Below, in pieces: positions 1 to 4,839 of a stretch of 5,133 nt of DNA; the first letter of the stretch is position 1, and the number at the start of each line of letters is the position of its first letter. The stretch lies in NCBI GenBank assembly GCA_030637455.1, contig DAOWGL010000092.1, positions 1-5,133 on the forward strand. Direction: 5' to 3'. The notes under the pieces are model-generated. The model was not told the origin of the DNA. It saw only the letters and a program-made list of their open reading frames with translations, and made no database searches. The translations under genes and the position numbers were made by a program. The DNA is from Candidatus Nitrosopumilus sp. Its GTDB lineage: Archaea; Thermoproteota; Nitrososphaeria; Nitrososphaerales; Nitrosopumilaceae.

Positions 1-99
1 CTTTTGGCAATTTACTTTTCCTTACCGTACAATAAAGTACTCGAGTATATAATGTTTTATTCTAAAATAATGCCTGTTAATTCTAAATGAAAATTAGTC
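1..99. other. Upstream region with a palindrome and a spaced direct repeat
   Basis: No coding region is supported here. TACTCGAGTA at 38-47 is a perfect 10-bp palindrome. It overlaps TATATAAT (46-53), which reads ATTATATA on the minus strand and could be the TATA box of a divergent gene beyond the left edge; no minus-strand ATG is visible inside the window. ATTCTAAA occurs at 59-66 and again at 80-87, 21 bp apart, which is about two helical turns. Both copies lie upstream of the TATA box of the regulator at 129. These could be operator sites, but that is inference from position only. Confidence 0.35.
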
Positions 100-107
100 T
101 TTATAGA
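100..107 (+). promoter_or_regulatory. TATA box of the winged-helix regulator gene
   Basis: TTTATAGA is centred about 25 bp before the ATG at 129. This is the usual archaeal distance from TATA box to transcription start, so the mRNA should begin at or next to the start codon. No Shine-Dalgarno sequence is visible. Confidence 0.6.
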
Positions 108-128
108 ATACTATAATCCAAGAGCACT

Positions 129-1022
129 ATGGGAAAAGGCTATTCGACTGAGGAGATTAGAGAAAAACTAATTTCAATTTTGGATGATTCAGTTTCTGGA
201 ATGTCTGGAGTTGAGATTTCTAAAAAAATAGACGTCAATAGAATTACAATGTCAAAATATCTCAAAGTTTTTGCAGCTGAAGGATTGCTTCGACAAAAAA
301 ATATTGGAAATGTCACTTTATGGTTTTTAGAACCTGGACAGGAATCTTTCAATTTCCCTGATGATTATTTCAAAGTGATTTCACGATATCTTGATTATTT
401 GGTTAAAGGTACGGAGGATCAAGTTTACTCTTTGATTCGTAATTGTATTCATTCTGGGGGTACAGTGAATAGATTGGTATTGGAAGTAATTTTTCCATCC
501 ATTGATCATGTCAAGAAATTGTTTGATGATGGAAAAATTGGGACTTCTGAACAAAACCTCTTGATGAATACTATCTCAAAATCCCTTCAAATCTTTAATC
601 AAATTCAGGTTGTCTCTGACCCAAAAAAGAATATAGTTGTAATAGCAGCTGAATCTCAAAGCAGGTTATATTCTGAAGCAGCTTCTGCGGTTTACCATTC
701 TGATGGATGGAATGTTTCCCATTTGGGAGATATGTCATCTTCAATCAATGTGTTATTTGATCTTGATCTTCAAAAATTAATAGGAAAAATCTGGAAACAA
801 AAACCTGGCATTTTGATAATATCTGTTTTCTCTCAAACTGATGAAGGTCTAAGTTTTTTTGCAGATTCTATAAATTCAATAAAAGAAAAATCTGGAAAAC
901 AAATGAAATTAACACTTTGTGGAAAAGTATCTAAAAAAACAAAAATCCAATCTGATTTGACATCTGAAAAAATAGGTGATATTTTACAATGGTCTCAAAC
1001 AATTTCTCAAAATTTAAAATGA
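129..1022 (+). CDS. Winged-helix regulator with a degenerate cobalamin-binding-like domain
   Basis: This 297-residue protein is probably a cytoplasmic transcription regulator. Residues about 8-68 form a winged helix: VEISKKIDVNRITMSKYLKV is the helix-turn-helix and NIGNVTLWFLE the wing. Residues about 78-160 resemble the four-helix cap of cobalamin-binding proteins (VIFPSIDHVKKLFDDGKIG). Residues about 165-295 resemble the Rossmann-like B12 domain, with alternating strands (KNIVVIAAE, GILIISVF, MKLTLCG) and DGWNVSHLGD matching the 'GWxVxxLG' element. The overall plan recalls CarH/LitR-type or corrinoid regulators. The key residues are missing, however. By my alignment the DxHxxG/GExHxxG ligand histidine falls at Ser178, and the CarH signature Wx9EH reads Phe132-x9-Gln-Asn. 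The protein therefore probably does not bind B12 in the standard way, and its ligand is unknown. The ATG is supported by the TATA box at 100-107. It converges on tRNA-Ile with only a few bases between. The HTH is secure; the B12-like fold is likely but seen by eye only. Confidence 0.8.
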   Translation: MGKGYSTEEIREKLISILDDSVSGMSGVEISKKIDVNRITMSKYLKVFAAEGLLRQKNIGNVTLWFLEPGQESFNFPDDYFKVISRYLDYLVKGTEDQVYSLIRNCIHSGGTVNRLVLEVIFPSIDHVKKLFDDGKIGTSEQNLLMNTISKSLQIFNQIQVVSDPKKNIVVIAAESQSRLYSEAASAVYHSDGWNVSHLGDMSSSINVLFDLDLQKLIGKIWKQKPGILIISVFSQTDEGLSFFADSINSIKEKSGKQMKLTLCGKVSKKTKIQSDLTSEKIGDILQWSQTISQNLK

Positions 1023-1024
1023 TG

Positions 1025-1029
1025 AAAAA
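1025..1029 (-). terminator. T-run terminator of tRNA-Ile
   Basis: On the minus strand TTTTT follows immediately after the tRNA discriminator base. Archaeal RNA polymerase terminates at short T-runs, so this is a likely 3' end. It lies between the tRNA and the stop codon of the converging regulator gene. Confidence 0.5.
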
Positions 1030-1104
1030 TGGGCCCGATGTGATTCGAACACATGACCTTTCGATTATCAGTCGAACGCTCCAGCCAAGCTGAGCTACGA
1101 GCCC
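1030..1104 (-). tRNA. tRNA-Ile(GAT)
   Basis: The minus strand folds into a full cloverleaf. The acceptor stem is GGGCTCG/CGGGCCC with one G-T pair, and the D stem is GCTC/GAGC. The anticodon stem TTCGA/TCGAA closes the loop CTGATAA, giving anticodon GAT. The T stem ATGTG/CACAT closes TTCGAAT. The discriminator is A at 1030. CCA is not encoded and there is no intron. The gene lies downstream of the thioredoxin-fold gene on the same strand and has its own TATA-like box at 1129-1136. Confidence 0.96.
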
Positions 1105-1128
1105 ACGAACAAATCTCTAGGCTAGACT

Positions 1129-1136
1129 CATTTAAG
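1129..1136 (-). promoter_or_regulatory. TATA-like box of tRNA-Ile
   Basis: On the minus strand CTTAAATG is centred about 28 bp before the tRNA 5' end, which predicts a start one or two bases upstream of the mature tRNA. It lies directly after the stop codon of the thioredoxin-fold gene. Between box and tRNA sits TCTAG-C-CTAGA (1116-1126), an interrupted palindrome. Confidence 0.45.
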
Positions 1137-1137
1137 T

Positions 1138-1692
1138 TTAATTTTCTTTCCACTTGATTGAACATCCAATTGAAGGGTCAAAATCTTTTTCAATTTTTTC
1201 TCCAGATATCAATTTCTCCATATTGATAATCATTGTTTTTTCAGTTGCCTTATCATCTGGTTTCATGGCGTTGTCTATCTTTCCATGAAAAACTAGCTGT
1301 TTTTGTGCATTAAACAAGAAAGGATCTGGGGTACACATGGCACCATATTTTTTGGCAATTTCTTGTGATTCATCTACTAGATAATCAAATTCAAATCCTT
1401 TTTCTTTTGCTGTCTTTTTCATAGCTTCAAAACTATCTTCAGGATAATCTGTAGAATCATTACTGTTGATTCCAATTATTGCTATGTCTTTACCGCATTT
1501 TTCAAATAATTCATTGAGTGCATCTACTTTTGCTTTTACATATGGGCAATGATTACACATGAAAATAACTAGAATTCCTTTGTAACTCCCATAATCATTT
1601 AATGAATGCATTTTATCATCAATACCCATTAATTCAAAATCTGGTGCGATATCTCCTGTTTTTAGTTTAATTTGTGATTCTAAAAGTACCAT
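1138..1692 (-). CDS. Thioredoxin-fold, peroxiredoxin-like protein
   Basis: This 184-residue protein belongs to the thioredoxin-like AhpC/TSA/TlpA group, probably a cytoplasmic thiol oxidoreductase; there is no signal peptide. The N-terminal GDIAPDFEL (residues 13-21) is the typical lead-in of the AhpC/TSA fold. LVIFMCNHCPYVKA carries a CxxC pair, Cys46 and Cys49. IAIIGINSND is a core strand. GAMCTPDPFLF (residues 118-127) holds the cis-Pro region with an additional Cys120, and PSIGCSIKWK near the C-terminus holds Cys177. CNHCPYV, CTPDxFLF and SIGCSIKWK are features I recognise from a widespread subgroup usually annotated 'thioredoxin family protein' or 'redoxin domain'. The physiological substrate is not defined, and peroxidase activity cannot be read from sequence. 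The ATG is supported by a TATA-like box about 25 bp upstream. No T-run separates the stop codon from tRNA-Ile, so some read-through into the tRNA is possible. Confidence 0.9.
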   Translation of the reverse strand: MVLLESQIKLKTGDIAPDFELMGIDDKMHSLNDYGSYKGILVIFMCNHCPYVKAKVDALNELFEKCGKDIAIIGINSNDSTDYPEDSFEAMKKTAKEKGFEFDYLVDESQEIAKKYGAMCTPDPFLFNAQKQLVFHGKIDNAMKPDDKATEKTMIINMEKLISGEKIEKDFDPSIGCSIKWKEN

Positions 1693-1712
1693 ATTGAAAA
1701 TACCTTGTTTTC

Positions 1713-1720
1713 AAATAAAA
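1713..1720 (-). promoter_or_regulatory. TATA-like box of the thioredoxin-fold gene
   Basis: On the minus strand TTTTATTT is centred about 25 bp before the ATG at 1692, which fits leaderless transcription. It shares an 80-bp divergent region with the promoter of tRNA-Ala. Confidence 0.45.
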
Positions 1721-1740
1721 TCCTTGCCAAGAAGACAACA

Positions 1741-1748
1741 ATTAAAAT
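1741..1748 (+). promoter_or_regulatory. TATA-like box of tRNA-Ala
   Basis: ATTAAAAT is centred about 28 bp before the tRNA 5' end at 1773 and predicts a start about two bases upstream. The alternative, CTTTATCC at about 1753-1760, is too close to the tRNA for normal spacing. Confidence 0.4.
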
Positions 1749-1772
1749 CCACACTTTATCCATTCTTCTTGT

Positions 1773-1846
1773 GGGCCGGTAGTATAGCCTGGTAGTATAC
1801 CCGCCTTGCACGCGGGGGGTCACGGATTCGAATTCCGTCCGGTCCA
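1773..1846 (+). tRNA. tRNA-Ala(TGC)
   Basis: The cloverleaf is complete. The acceptor stem is GGGCCGG/CCGGTCC with a G3-U70 wobble pair, the known identity element for alanyl-tRNA synthetase, which independently supports the assignment. The D stem is GTAT/GTAT with two wobble pairs. The anticodon stem CCCGC/GCGGG closes CTTGCAC, giving anticodon TGC. The T stem ACGGA/TCCGT closes TTCGAAT. The discriminator is A at 1846. CCA is not encoded and there is no intron. No clear T-run follows directly. Confidence 0.97.
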
Positions 1847-1892
1847 CTTTCTAACAATACGATCAATACTGAAATTCAGACTTCAGGATGGA

Positions 1893-1900
1893 TTTAAATA
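1893..1900 (+). promoter_or_regulatory. Strong TATA box of the 33-residue membrane peptide gene
   Basis: TTTAAATA is centred 26-27 bp before the ATG at 1923. It is the best TATA match in the window and sits at the ideal distance for a leaderless transcript. This is the main evidence that the very short reading frame is a real gene. Confidence 0.7.
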
Positions 1901-1922
1901 GGATAAGTTTCCGTTTTTCTAT

Positions 1923-2024
1923 ATGACAAGTGCAGCAGACGCATGGCCGGTTTTCATACCACTCATTGTTGGTTTAACTCCAGGTTTAATTTACTGGTTA
2001 GCAATTACCGCAAAGAGAAAATAA
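1923..2024 (+). CDS. 33-residue single-span membrane peptide, function unknown
   Basis: The frame runs from ATG to TAA and encodes a 33-residue peptide. It begins MTSAADAW, continues with a hydrophobic stretch at about residues 9-29 (VFIPLIVGLTPGLIYWLA in the middle), and ends in the basic tail AKRK. By the positive-inside rule the C-terminus should be cytoplasmic and the N-terminus outside. Prolines at 9, 13 and 20 could kink the helix. Three things support a real gene: the well-placed TATA box at 1893-1900, a T-rich terminator after the stop codon, and a composition that makes a complete transmembrane helix with flanking charges. No Shine-Dalgarno sequence is present, as expected for a leaderless message. 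I do not recognise the family. Small single-helix subunits are common in respiratory and oxidase complexes, so an accessory subunit is a reasonable guess but nothing more. Confidence 0.7.
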   Translation: MTSAADAWPVFIPLIVGLTPGLIYWLAITAKRK

Positions 2025-2034
2025 AATTTACATC

Positions 2035-2055
2035 TATTTTTAATTTATTTTTATT
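2035..2055 (+). terminator. T-rich terminator after the membrane peptide gene
   Basis: Two TATTTTTA-like tracts lie 10-30 bases after the stop codon, with five consecutive T in each, and no hairpin. This is the usual form of an archaeal intrinsic terminator. The remaining 100 bases up to the next gene contain nothing I can identify apart from a weak promoter. Confidence 0.55.
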
Positions 2056-2125
2056 CCATTGACTGTTAGTGTGGACTAGGTTTAACGTTGTTACCTTTCT
2101 TGTTCACTATTTGTCATGCTACCTG

Positions 2126-2133
2126 AAATTAAT
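2126..2133 (+). promoter_or_regulatory. Weak TATA-like box of the 354-residue exported protein gene
   Basis: AAATTAAT is centred about 27 bp before the ATG at 2157. The match to a TATA box is weak, but the spacing fits the other genes in the window. Confidence 0.3.
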
Positions 2134-2156
2134 CTCTCATCTTAAGGCAAATTCTG

Positions 2157-3221
2157 ATGAACGTCATTTTATGCTCATTTTTGATATTACTTTTAGTCCC
2201 ATTTAGTCAAGGTTTTTCTCAAGAATATTCAGATAATCCATCTACACTTAATGTGTCTCTGAGTAACGAGTCTCCATTTGTATATCAAGATTCTGAAGGT
2301 TATACCGTAGTTGTTGGATTAGTTGATAATAACAATCCTCAAACCCCAATTTCCAATGTAGAAATCCAAGTAAGTTTCTATGATGATTTAGATCCTACTC
2401 CTTTAGAAATCGTACAGGGAACCACCACACTTGAAGTAATTCCTGCAAATGGCAAGTCTACATATTCAATTCGTTCTCAATCTCAAAATCCGAGTATATC
2501 TGAGGCTTCCGTATCTCTATTGGGATTTGATTCCTCTGTGGAAAAACAAAAAGGACTCATAGTGTATTCTACTGATGTCTTTTTGGATACATCATTTAGA
2601 TTCTCAGGGGTTTTACAAAATGGAGGAGCTCCAAGTGCTAATACCAATGTCTATCTTGCGTTTTACGATGCCTTTGATCCTCCTAGAATTCTTAGTATAT
2701 CGACAATAGAACTTGGAAGTGTATCTCTAAACACTGATGTTTCATTTGAGTTAGATGAAGAAATTAATTCAAGAGCAGTAGGGTTTTTCTTATTTGCAGA
2801 ATCTAGTGTTTTCATTTCTGACTTCGTGGATATTGAAATTCCTGAATCTCGAATTCCTGATAAATTAATCACTATCTCAAATGTATCTGTAGAAGATACT
2901 AGTGGAAATAAATTATCTGAATTAAGTGTAGGTTCCCAAGTAAACATAAAAAGTGAAACTTGGATTCAATTTGCTGCAGACGAGGAATCTAATGAAACTG
3001 CCTACACATACTATGTACAAGTAAAAGAATCTGGCGAATCACCATATGTAGAATATATTGGAAAATTTGATGGACGATTTATTGGAACAGGACAAGAAAC
3101 ACAAACCATAGATTGGATTCCAGAAAAAGCTGGTTTGTATTTCATAGAAACTTTTGTTTGGGATAGAAATAATATTCCAATTGCCGAGCAGGGTCCATTT
3201 GTTCTAGTAATTGTAAACTAA
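2157..3221 (+). CDS. Exported beta-sandwich protein with duplicated domain
   Basis: This 354-residue protein starts with a signal peptide (hydrophobic ILCSFLILLLVPF, residues 4-16, cleavage probably near residues 19-22). The n-region has no Lys or Arg, which is unusual. The mature part is acidic, rich in Ser, Thr and beta-strand patterns, and has no cysteine and no C-terminal membrane anchor, so it is secreted or loosely surface-bound. Residues about 49-85 and 147-181 are similar to each other: VSFYDDLDPTPLEI pairs with LAFYDAFDPPRILSI, each preceded by a YTVVVGLVDNN/FRFSGVLQNGG strand. This suggests two related Ig-like or CARDB-like domains. A third beta domain (about 237-354) contains TIDWIPEKAGLYFIETFVWD, of a kind I recall from exported Nitrososphaerota proteins. 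An in-frame stop at 2130-2132 limits the start; this ATG is the only good candidate. Role unknown; ligand binding or cell-surface structure is a guess. Confidence 0.85.
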   Translation: MNVILCSFLILLLVPFSQGFSQEYSDNPSTLNVSLSNESPFVYQDSEGYTVVVGLVDNNNPQTPISNVEIQVSFYDDLDPTPLEIVQGTTTLEVIPANGKSTYSIRSQSQNPSISEASVSLLGFDSSVEKQKGLIVYSTDVFLDTSFRFSGVLQNGGAPSANTNVYLAFYDAFDPPRILSISTIELGSVSLNTDVSFELDEEINSRAVGFFLFAESSVFISDFVDIEIPESRIPDKLITISNVSVEDTSGNKLSELSVGSQVNIKSETWIQFAADEESNETAYTYYVQVKESGESPYVEYIGKFDGRFIGTGQETQTIDWIPEKAGLYFIETFVWDRNNIPIAEQGPFVLVIVN

Positions 3222-3227
3222 ATTCAA

Positions 3228-3237
3228 TTCTTTTTTC
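3228..3237 (+). terminator. T-run terminator after the 354-residue exported protein gene
   Basis: A run of six T, extended by TTC before it, lies about 10 bases after the TAA stop codon. It precedes the separate TATA box of the next gene, so the two exported-protein genes are probably transcribed separately. Confidence 0.5.
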
Positions 3238-3252
3238 TAAAACTCCTCACCG

Positions 3253-3260
3253 TTTAAATG
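3253..3260 (+). promoter_or_regulatory. TATA box of the small exported protein gene
   Basis: TTTAAATG is centred about 20 bp before the ATG at 3277 but 29-30 bp before the ATG at 3286. Initiation 26 bp from the centre would fall at about 3283, after the first ATG, so this box favours the second one. Confidence 0.55.
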
Positions 3261-3285
3261 CAGAAAGGAATATGCAATGTTAATT

Positions 3286-3828
3286 ATGAATCAGCGAATT
3301 TTCATTATTTCAATAGTTTCATTAATTATCGTAATTTCTTCTGGACAGTCAGTTATGGGTTATGGTGGACCGCCTGAACAAAGTAGCGCTAACAATTACA
3401 CAGTAGATATTATTTCTGACAATGCATCATATACGCTTGGAGAATCTGTAATATTTTCTGGTAGTGTAAACAAATATGATGAAGACAGAAATTTACGAAT
3501 TACAATTTTTGGTGCTGGTAATAGTCTAATCATATCTCAAAAAACTCCTGTAAATGAAGATGGTACTTTCTTACATGAAGTAAATCTTGATGAAAAATTT
3601 AGCGATGGTAAATTTAAAGTAAAAACCCAATATGGGAATTCAAAGGCAACAATTGCAATCATTTCATTTGAAGTAATTTCTAACAATGTAGTTTCACAAG
3701 ATAACAAAATCCCTGATTGGATTAAGAACAATGCTGGATGGTGGGCAGATGGACAAATAGATGATAATTCATTTGTTGAAGGAATTCAATTCTTAATCAA
3801 AGAAGGATTCATGAAATTATCAAAATAA
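3286..3828 (+). CDS. Small exported protein with Ig-like domain and PDWIKNNAGWW tail
   Basis: From the second ATG the protein has 180 residues; from the one at 3277 it would have 183. I chose 3286 because the TATA box at 3253-3260 places transcription start at about 3283, and because MNQRIFIISIVSLIIVISS is then a classical signal peptide. The middle part (about residues 38-132) is a beta-sandwich. NASYTLGESVIFSGSV resembles the opening strand of macroglobulin-like or Ig-like domains in archaeal surface proteins. The C-terminal 35 residues start IPDWIKNNAGWWADGQIDD and continue to GIQFLIKEGFMKL. I know this Trp-rich tail as a recurrent module at the ends of exported Nitrososphaerota proteins; its function is not established to my knowledge. 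There is no cysteine and no C-terminal membrane anchor. Cell-surface attachment or protein-protein contact is a possible role for the tail, by inference. Confidence 0.85.
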   Translation: MNQRIFIISIVSLIIVISSGQSVMGYGGPPEQSSANNYTVDIISDNASYTLGESVIFSGSVNKYDEDRNLRITIFGAGNSLIISQKTPVNEDGTFLHEVNLDEKFSDGKFKVKTQYGNSKATIAIISFEVISNNVVSQDNKIPDWIKNNAGWWADGQIDDNSFVEGIQFLIKEGFMKLSK

Positions 3829-3878
3829 AGCAGAATTTCTAAATAGTTTATAGTAAAAATCAACAAAAAACTAGTAGA

Positions 3879-3886
3879 TTTATTTT
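3879..3886 (+). promoter_or_regulatory. TATA-like box of coaD
   Basis: TTTATTTT is centred about 25 bp before the ATG at 3908, consistent with a leaderless message. A second TATA-like stretch, AGTTTATAGT (about 3845-3854), is too far upstream for this start. Confidence 0.5.
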
Positions 3887-3907
3887 CAAAGAAAATTATC
3901 AACTTAC

Positions 3908-4384
3908 ATGTCTAAATTCTCTCTTGTAGCGATGGGTGGAACTTTTGATATTATCCATAAAGGACATCTCACTTTACTATCAAACGCATTTAATATTTCT
4001 GACAAAGTTATCATAGGAATTACAAGTGATGAATTTGCTGCAAAAAAAGGTAAAATTCTTACAAACAAATATGATCAACGTTTTGAAAATTTAACATCTA
4101 TTTTAACAAAAGAATTTCCTAACACTTCTTTTGAAATTAGCAAACTAGAAAATGATTTTGGACCAGCAGTTCTAGAAAAAGAAGTCGAAGCATTGGTTGT
4201 TAGTGATGAAACAAGTAATCAGGGAACTATTCTTAATGAATTAAGGGCAAAAAAGAATCTTCCACCCGTTCAAGTTGTTACGGTTCCAATGTTTTTGGCA
4301 AAAGATGGTACTCGAATATCTACGACTAGAATTAAAAATTCGGAAATCGATATTGATGGAAACTTGCTATCAATTGACAAGTAG
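3908..4384 (+). CDS. coaD: Phosphopantetheine adenylyltransferase, archaeal type
   Basis: This 158-residue cytoplasmic enzyme transfers AMP from ATP to 4'-phosphopantetheine, giving dephospho-CoA, the penultimate step of coenzyme A synthesis. It is a nucleotidyltransferase-superfamily protein. GGTFDIIHKGH (residues 10-20) carries the catalytic HxGH motif as His17-Lys-Gly-His20. ISTTRIK (residues 137-143) is the second nucleotide-binding signature (ISSTxI-like). GITSDEFAAKKGK (about 37-49) and KYDQRFENL (54-62) match conserved segments of the archaeal branch, and VEALVVSDET is the strand-loop after the core. The length fits the archaeal family, which is only distantly related to bacterial CoaD. 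No key residue is missing. It appears to be a single-gene unit, since no other CoA gene lies in the window. The ATG is supported by the TATA box at 3879-3886. Confidence 0.95.
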   Translation: MSKFSLVAMGGTFDIIHKGHLTLLSNAFNISDKVIIGITSDEFAAKKGKILTNKYDQRFENLTSILTKEFPNTSFEISKLENDFGPAVLEKEVEALVVSDETSNQGTILNELRAKKNLPPVQVVTVPMFLAKDGTRISTTRIKNSEIDIDGNLLSIDK

Positions 4385-4407
4385 CTTATCGAACTTTGAG
4401 TAATTGG

Positions 4408-4415
4408 AATAAAAC
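4408..4415 (+). promoter_or_regulatory. TATA-like box of the 109-residue protein gene
   Basis: AATAAAAC is centred about 25 bp before the ATG at 4437 but only about 16 bp before the in-frame TTG at 4428. It therefore supports the ATG. A five-T run at 4420-4424 lies just after it and could also end the coaD transcript. Confidence 0.45.
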
Positions 4416-4436
4416 AAAATTTTTGGATTGAGCCTT

Positions 4437-4766
4437 ATGGCAATCATTAACCACATGATGAAAAAAATTGATACTGATGTGGCAAATCTCAAACAGGGAT
4501 TACATCCTCAAAACCTTTCATACTGGTATGATAAAATTATCAAAGAAACTATTGAAATGGCTCCTCCATGGCTTCAGGATAAAATCAAAGTACATCAAGA
4601 TCCTGTTCTTCCAATGAAATTTAATTTAGATATCTCAAAACGTGCTGTAAGATATTTTATGATTGTAGTTGACAATAATTTAGATGATATGCCATATTCA
4701 ACAAAACTCTATTTCCTTAAAGTGCAAGAAATAATGTCAATTGAAATGGATAAATCTCTAGTTTAA
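4437..4766 (+). CDS. Small soluble protein of unknown function
   Basis: I do not recognise the family. The protein has 109 residues from ATG 4437; an in-frame TTG at 4428 would add three but fits the promoter poorly. It looks cytoplasmic and mainly helical, with no signal peptide or membrane span. The N-terminal half is helical and basic-acidic (MMKKIDTDVANLKQGL, then YWYDKIIKETIEMAPPWLQD), with Trp residues around the APPWL turn. The C-terminal half reads KFNLDISKRAVRYFMIVVDNN followed by DDMPYSTKLYFLKVQEI. There is no cysteine, no metal motif and no DNA-binding motif I can name; His is sparse. The gene has a clear T-run terminator right after its stop codon and its own TATA-like box, so it is a self-contained unit between coaD and the zinc-ribbon gene. 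Codon use resembles its neighbours, so there is no sign of transfer. Confidence 0.8.
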   Translation: MAIINHMMKKIDTDVANLKQGLHPQNLSYWYDKIIKETIEMAPPWLQDKIKVHQDPVLPMKFNLDISKRAVRYFMIVVDNNLDDMPYSTKLYFLKVQEIMSIEMDKSLV

Positions 4767-4771
4767 TGAGA

Positions 4772-4778
4772 TTTTTTT
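4772..4778 (+). terminator. T-run terminator after the 109-residue protein gene
   Basis: Seven consecutive T begin six bases after the TAA stop codon, without a hairpin. This is the clearest single T-run terminator in the window. Confidence 0.6.
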
Positions 4779-4808
4779 ATTCTAGGCACAAACCAAAGCT
4801 GTAAGTAT

Positions 4809-4816
4809 CTATAACC
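4809..4816 (+). promoter_or_regulatory. TATA-like box of the zinc-ribbon protein gene
   Basis: CTATAACC is centred about 27-28 bp before the ATG at 4840, giving a message with at most a few leader bases. Confidence 0.45.
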
Positions 4817-4839
4817 AATTGATCTAAATTTCTCTATTA

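Noticed and set aside
1..128. Cobalamin riboswitch upstream of the B12-like regulator
   Set aside because: No B12-box-like sequence or conserved stem set is visible, and the TATA spacing predicts a message with almost no leader.
140..352. Minus-strand open frame inside the regulator gene
   Set aside because: It is fully overlapped by the well-supported winged-helix gene, has no promoter and shows no recognisable motif.
1693..1772. tRNA-linked integration site or mobile element
   Set aside because: No integrase, no repeat of a tRNA 3' end and no terminal inverted repeats occur in the window; both tRNA genes are intact.
2025..2156. Small RNA or additional short gene between the membrane peptide and the exported protein
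   Set aside because: After the T-rich terminator I find no convincing short frame with promoter and no stable hairpin.
2663..2947. Minus-strand open frame inside the 354-residue exported protein gene
   Set aside because: It is an antisense shadow of a gene with a clear signal peptide and domain pattern; its own translation shows no domain.
3537..3731. Minus-strand open frame inside the small exported protein gene
   Set aside because: It is antisense to a gene with a recognised C-terminal module and has no supporting promoter or motif.
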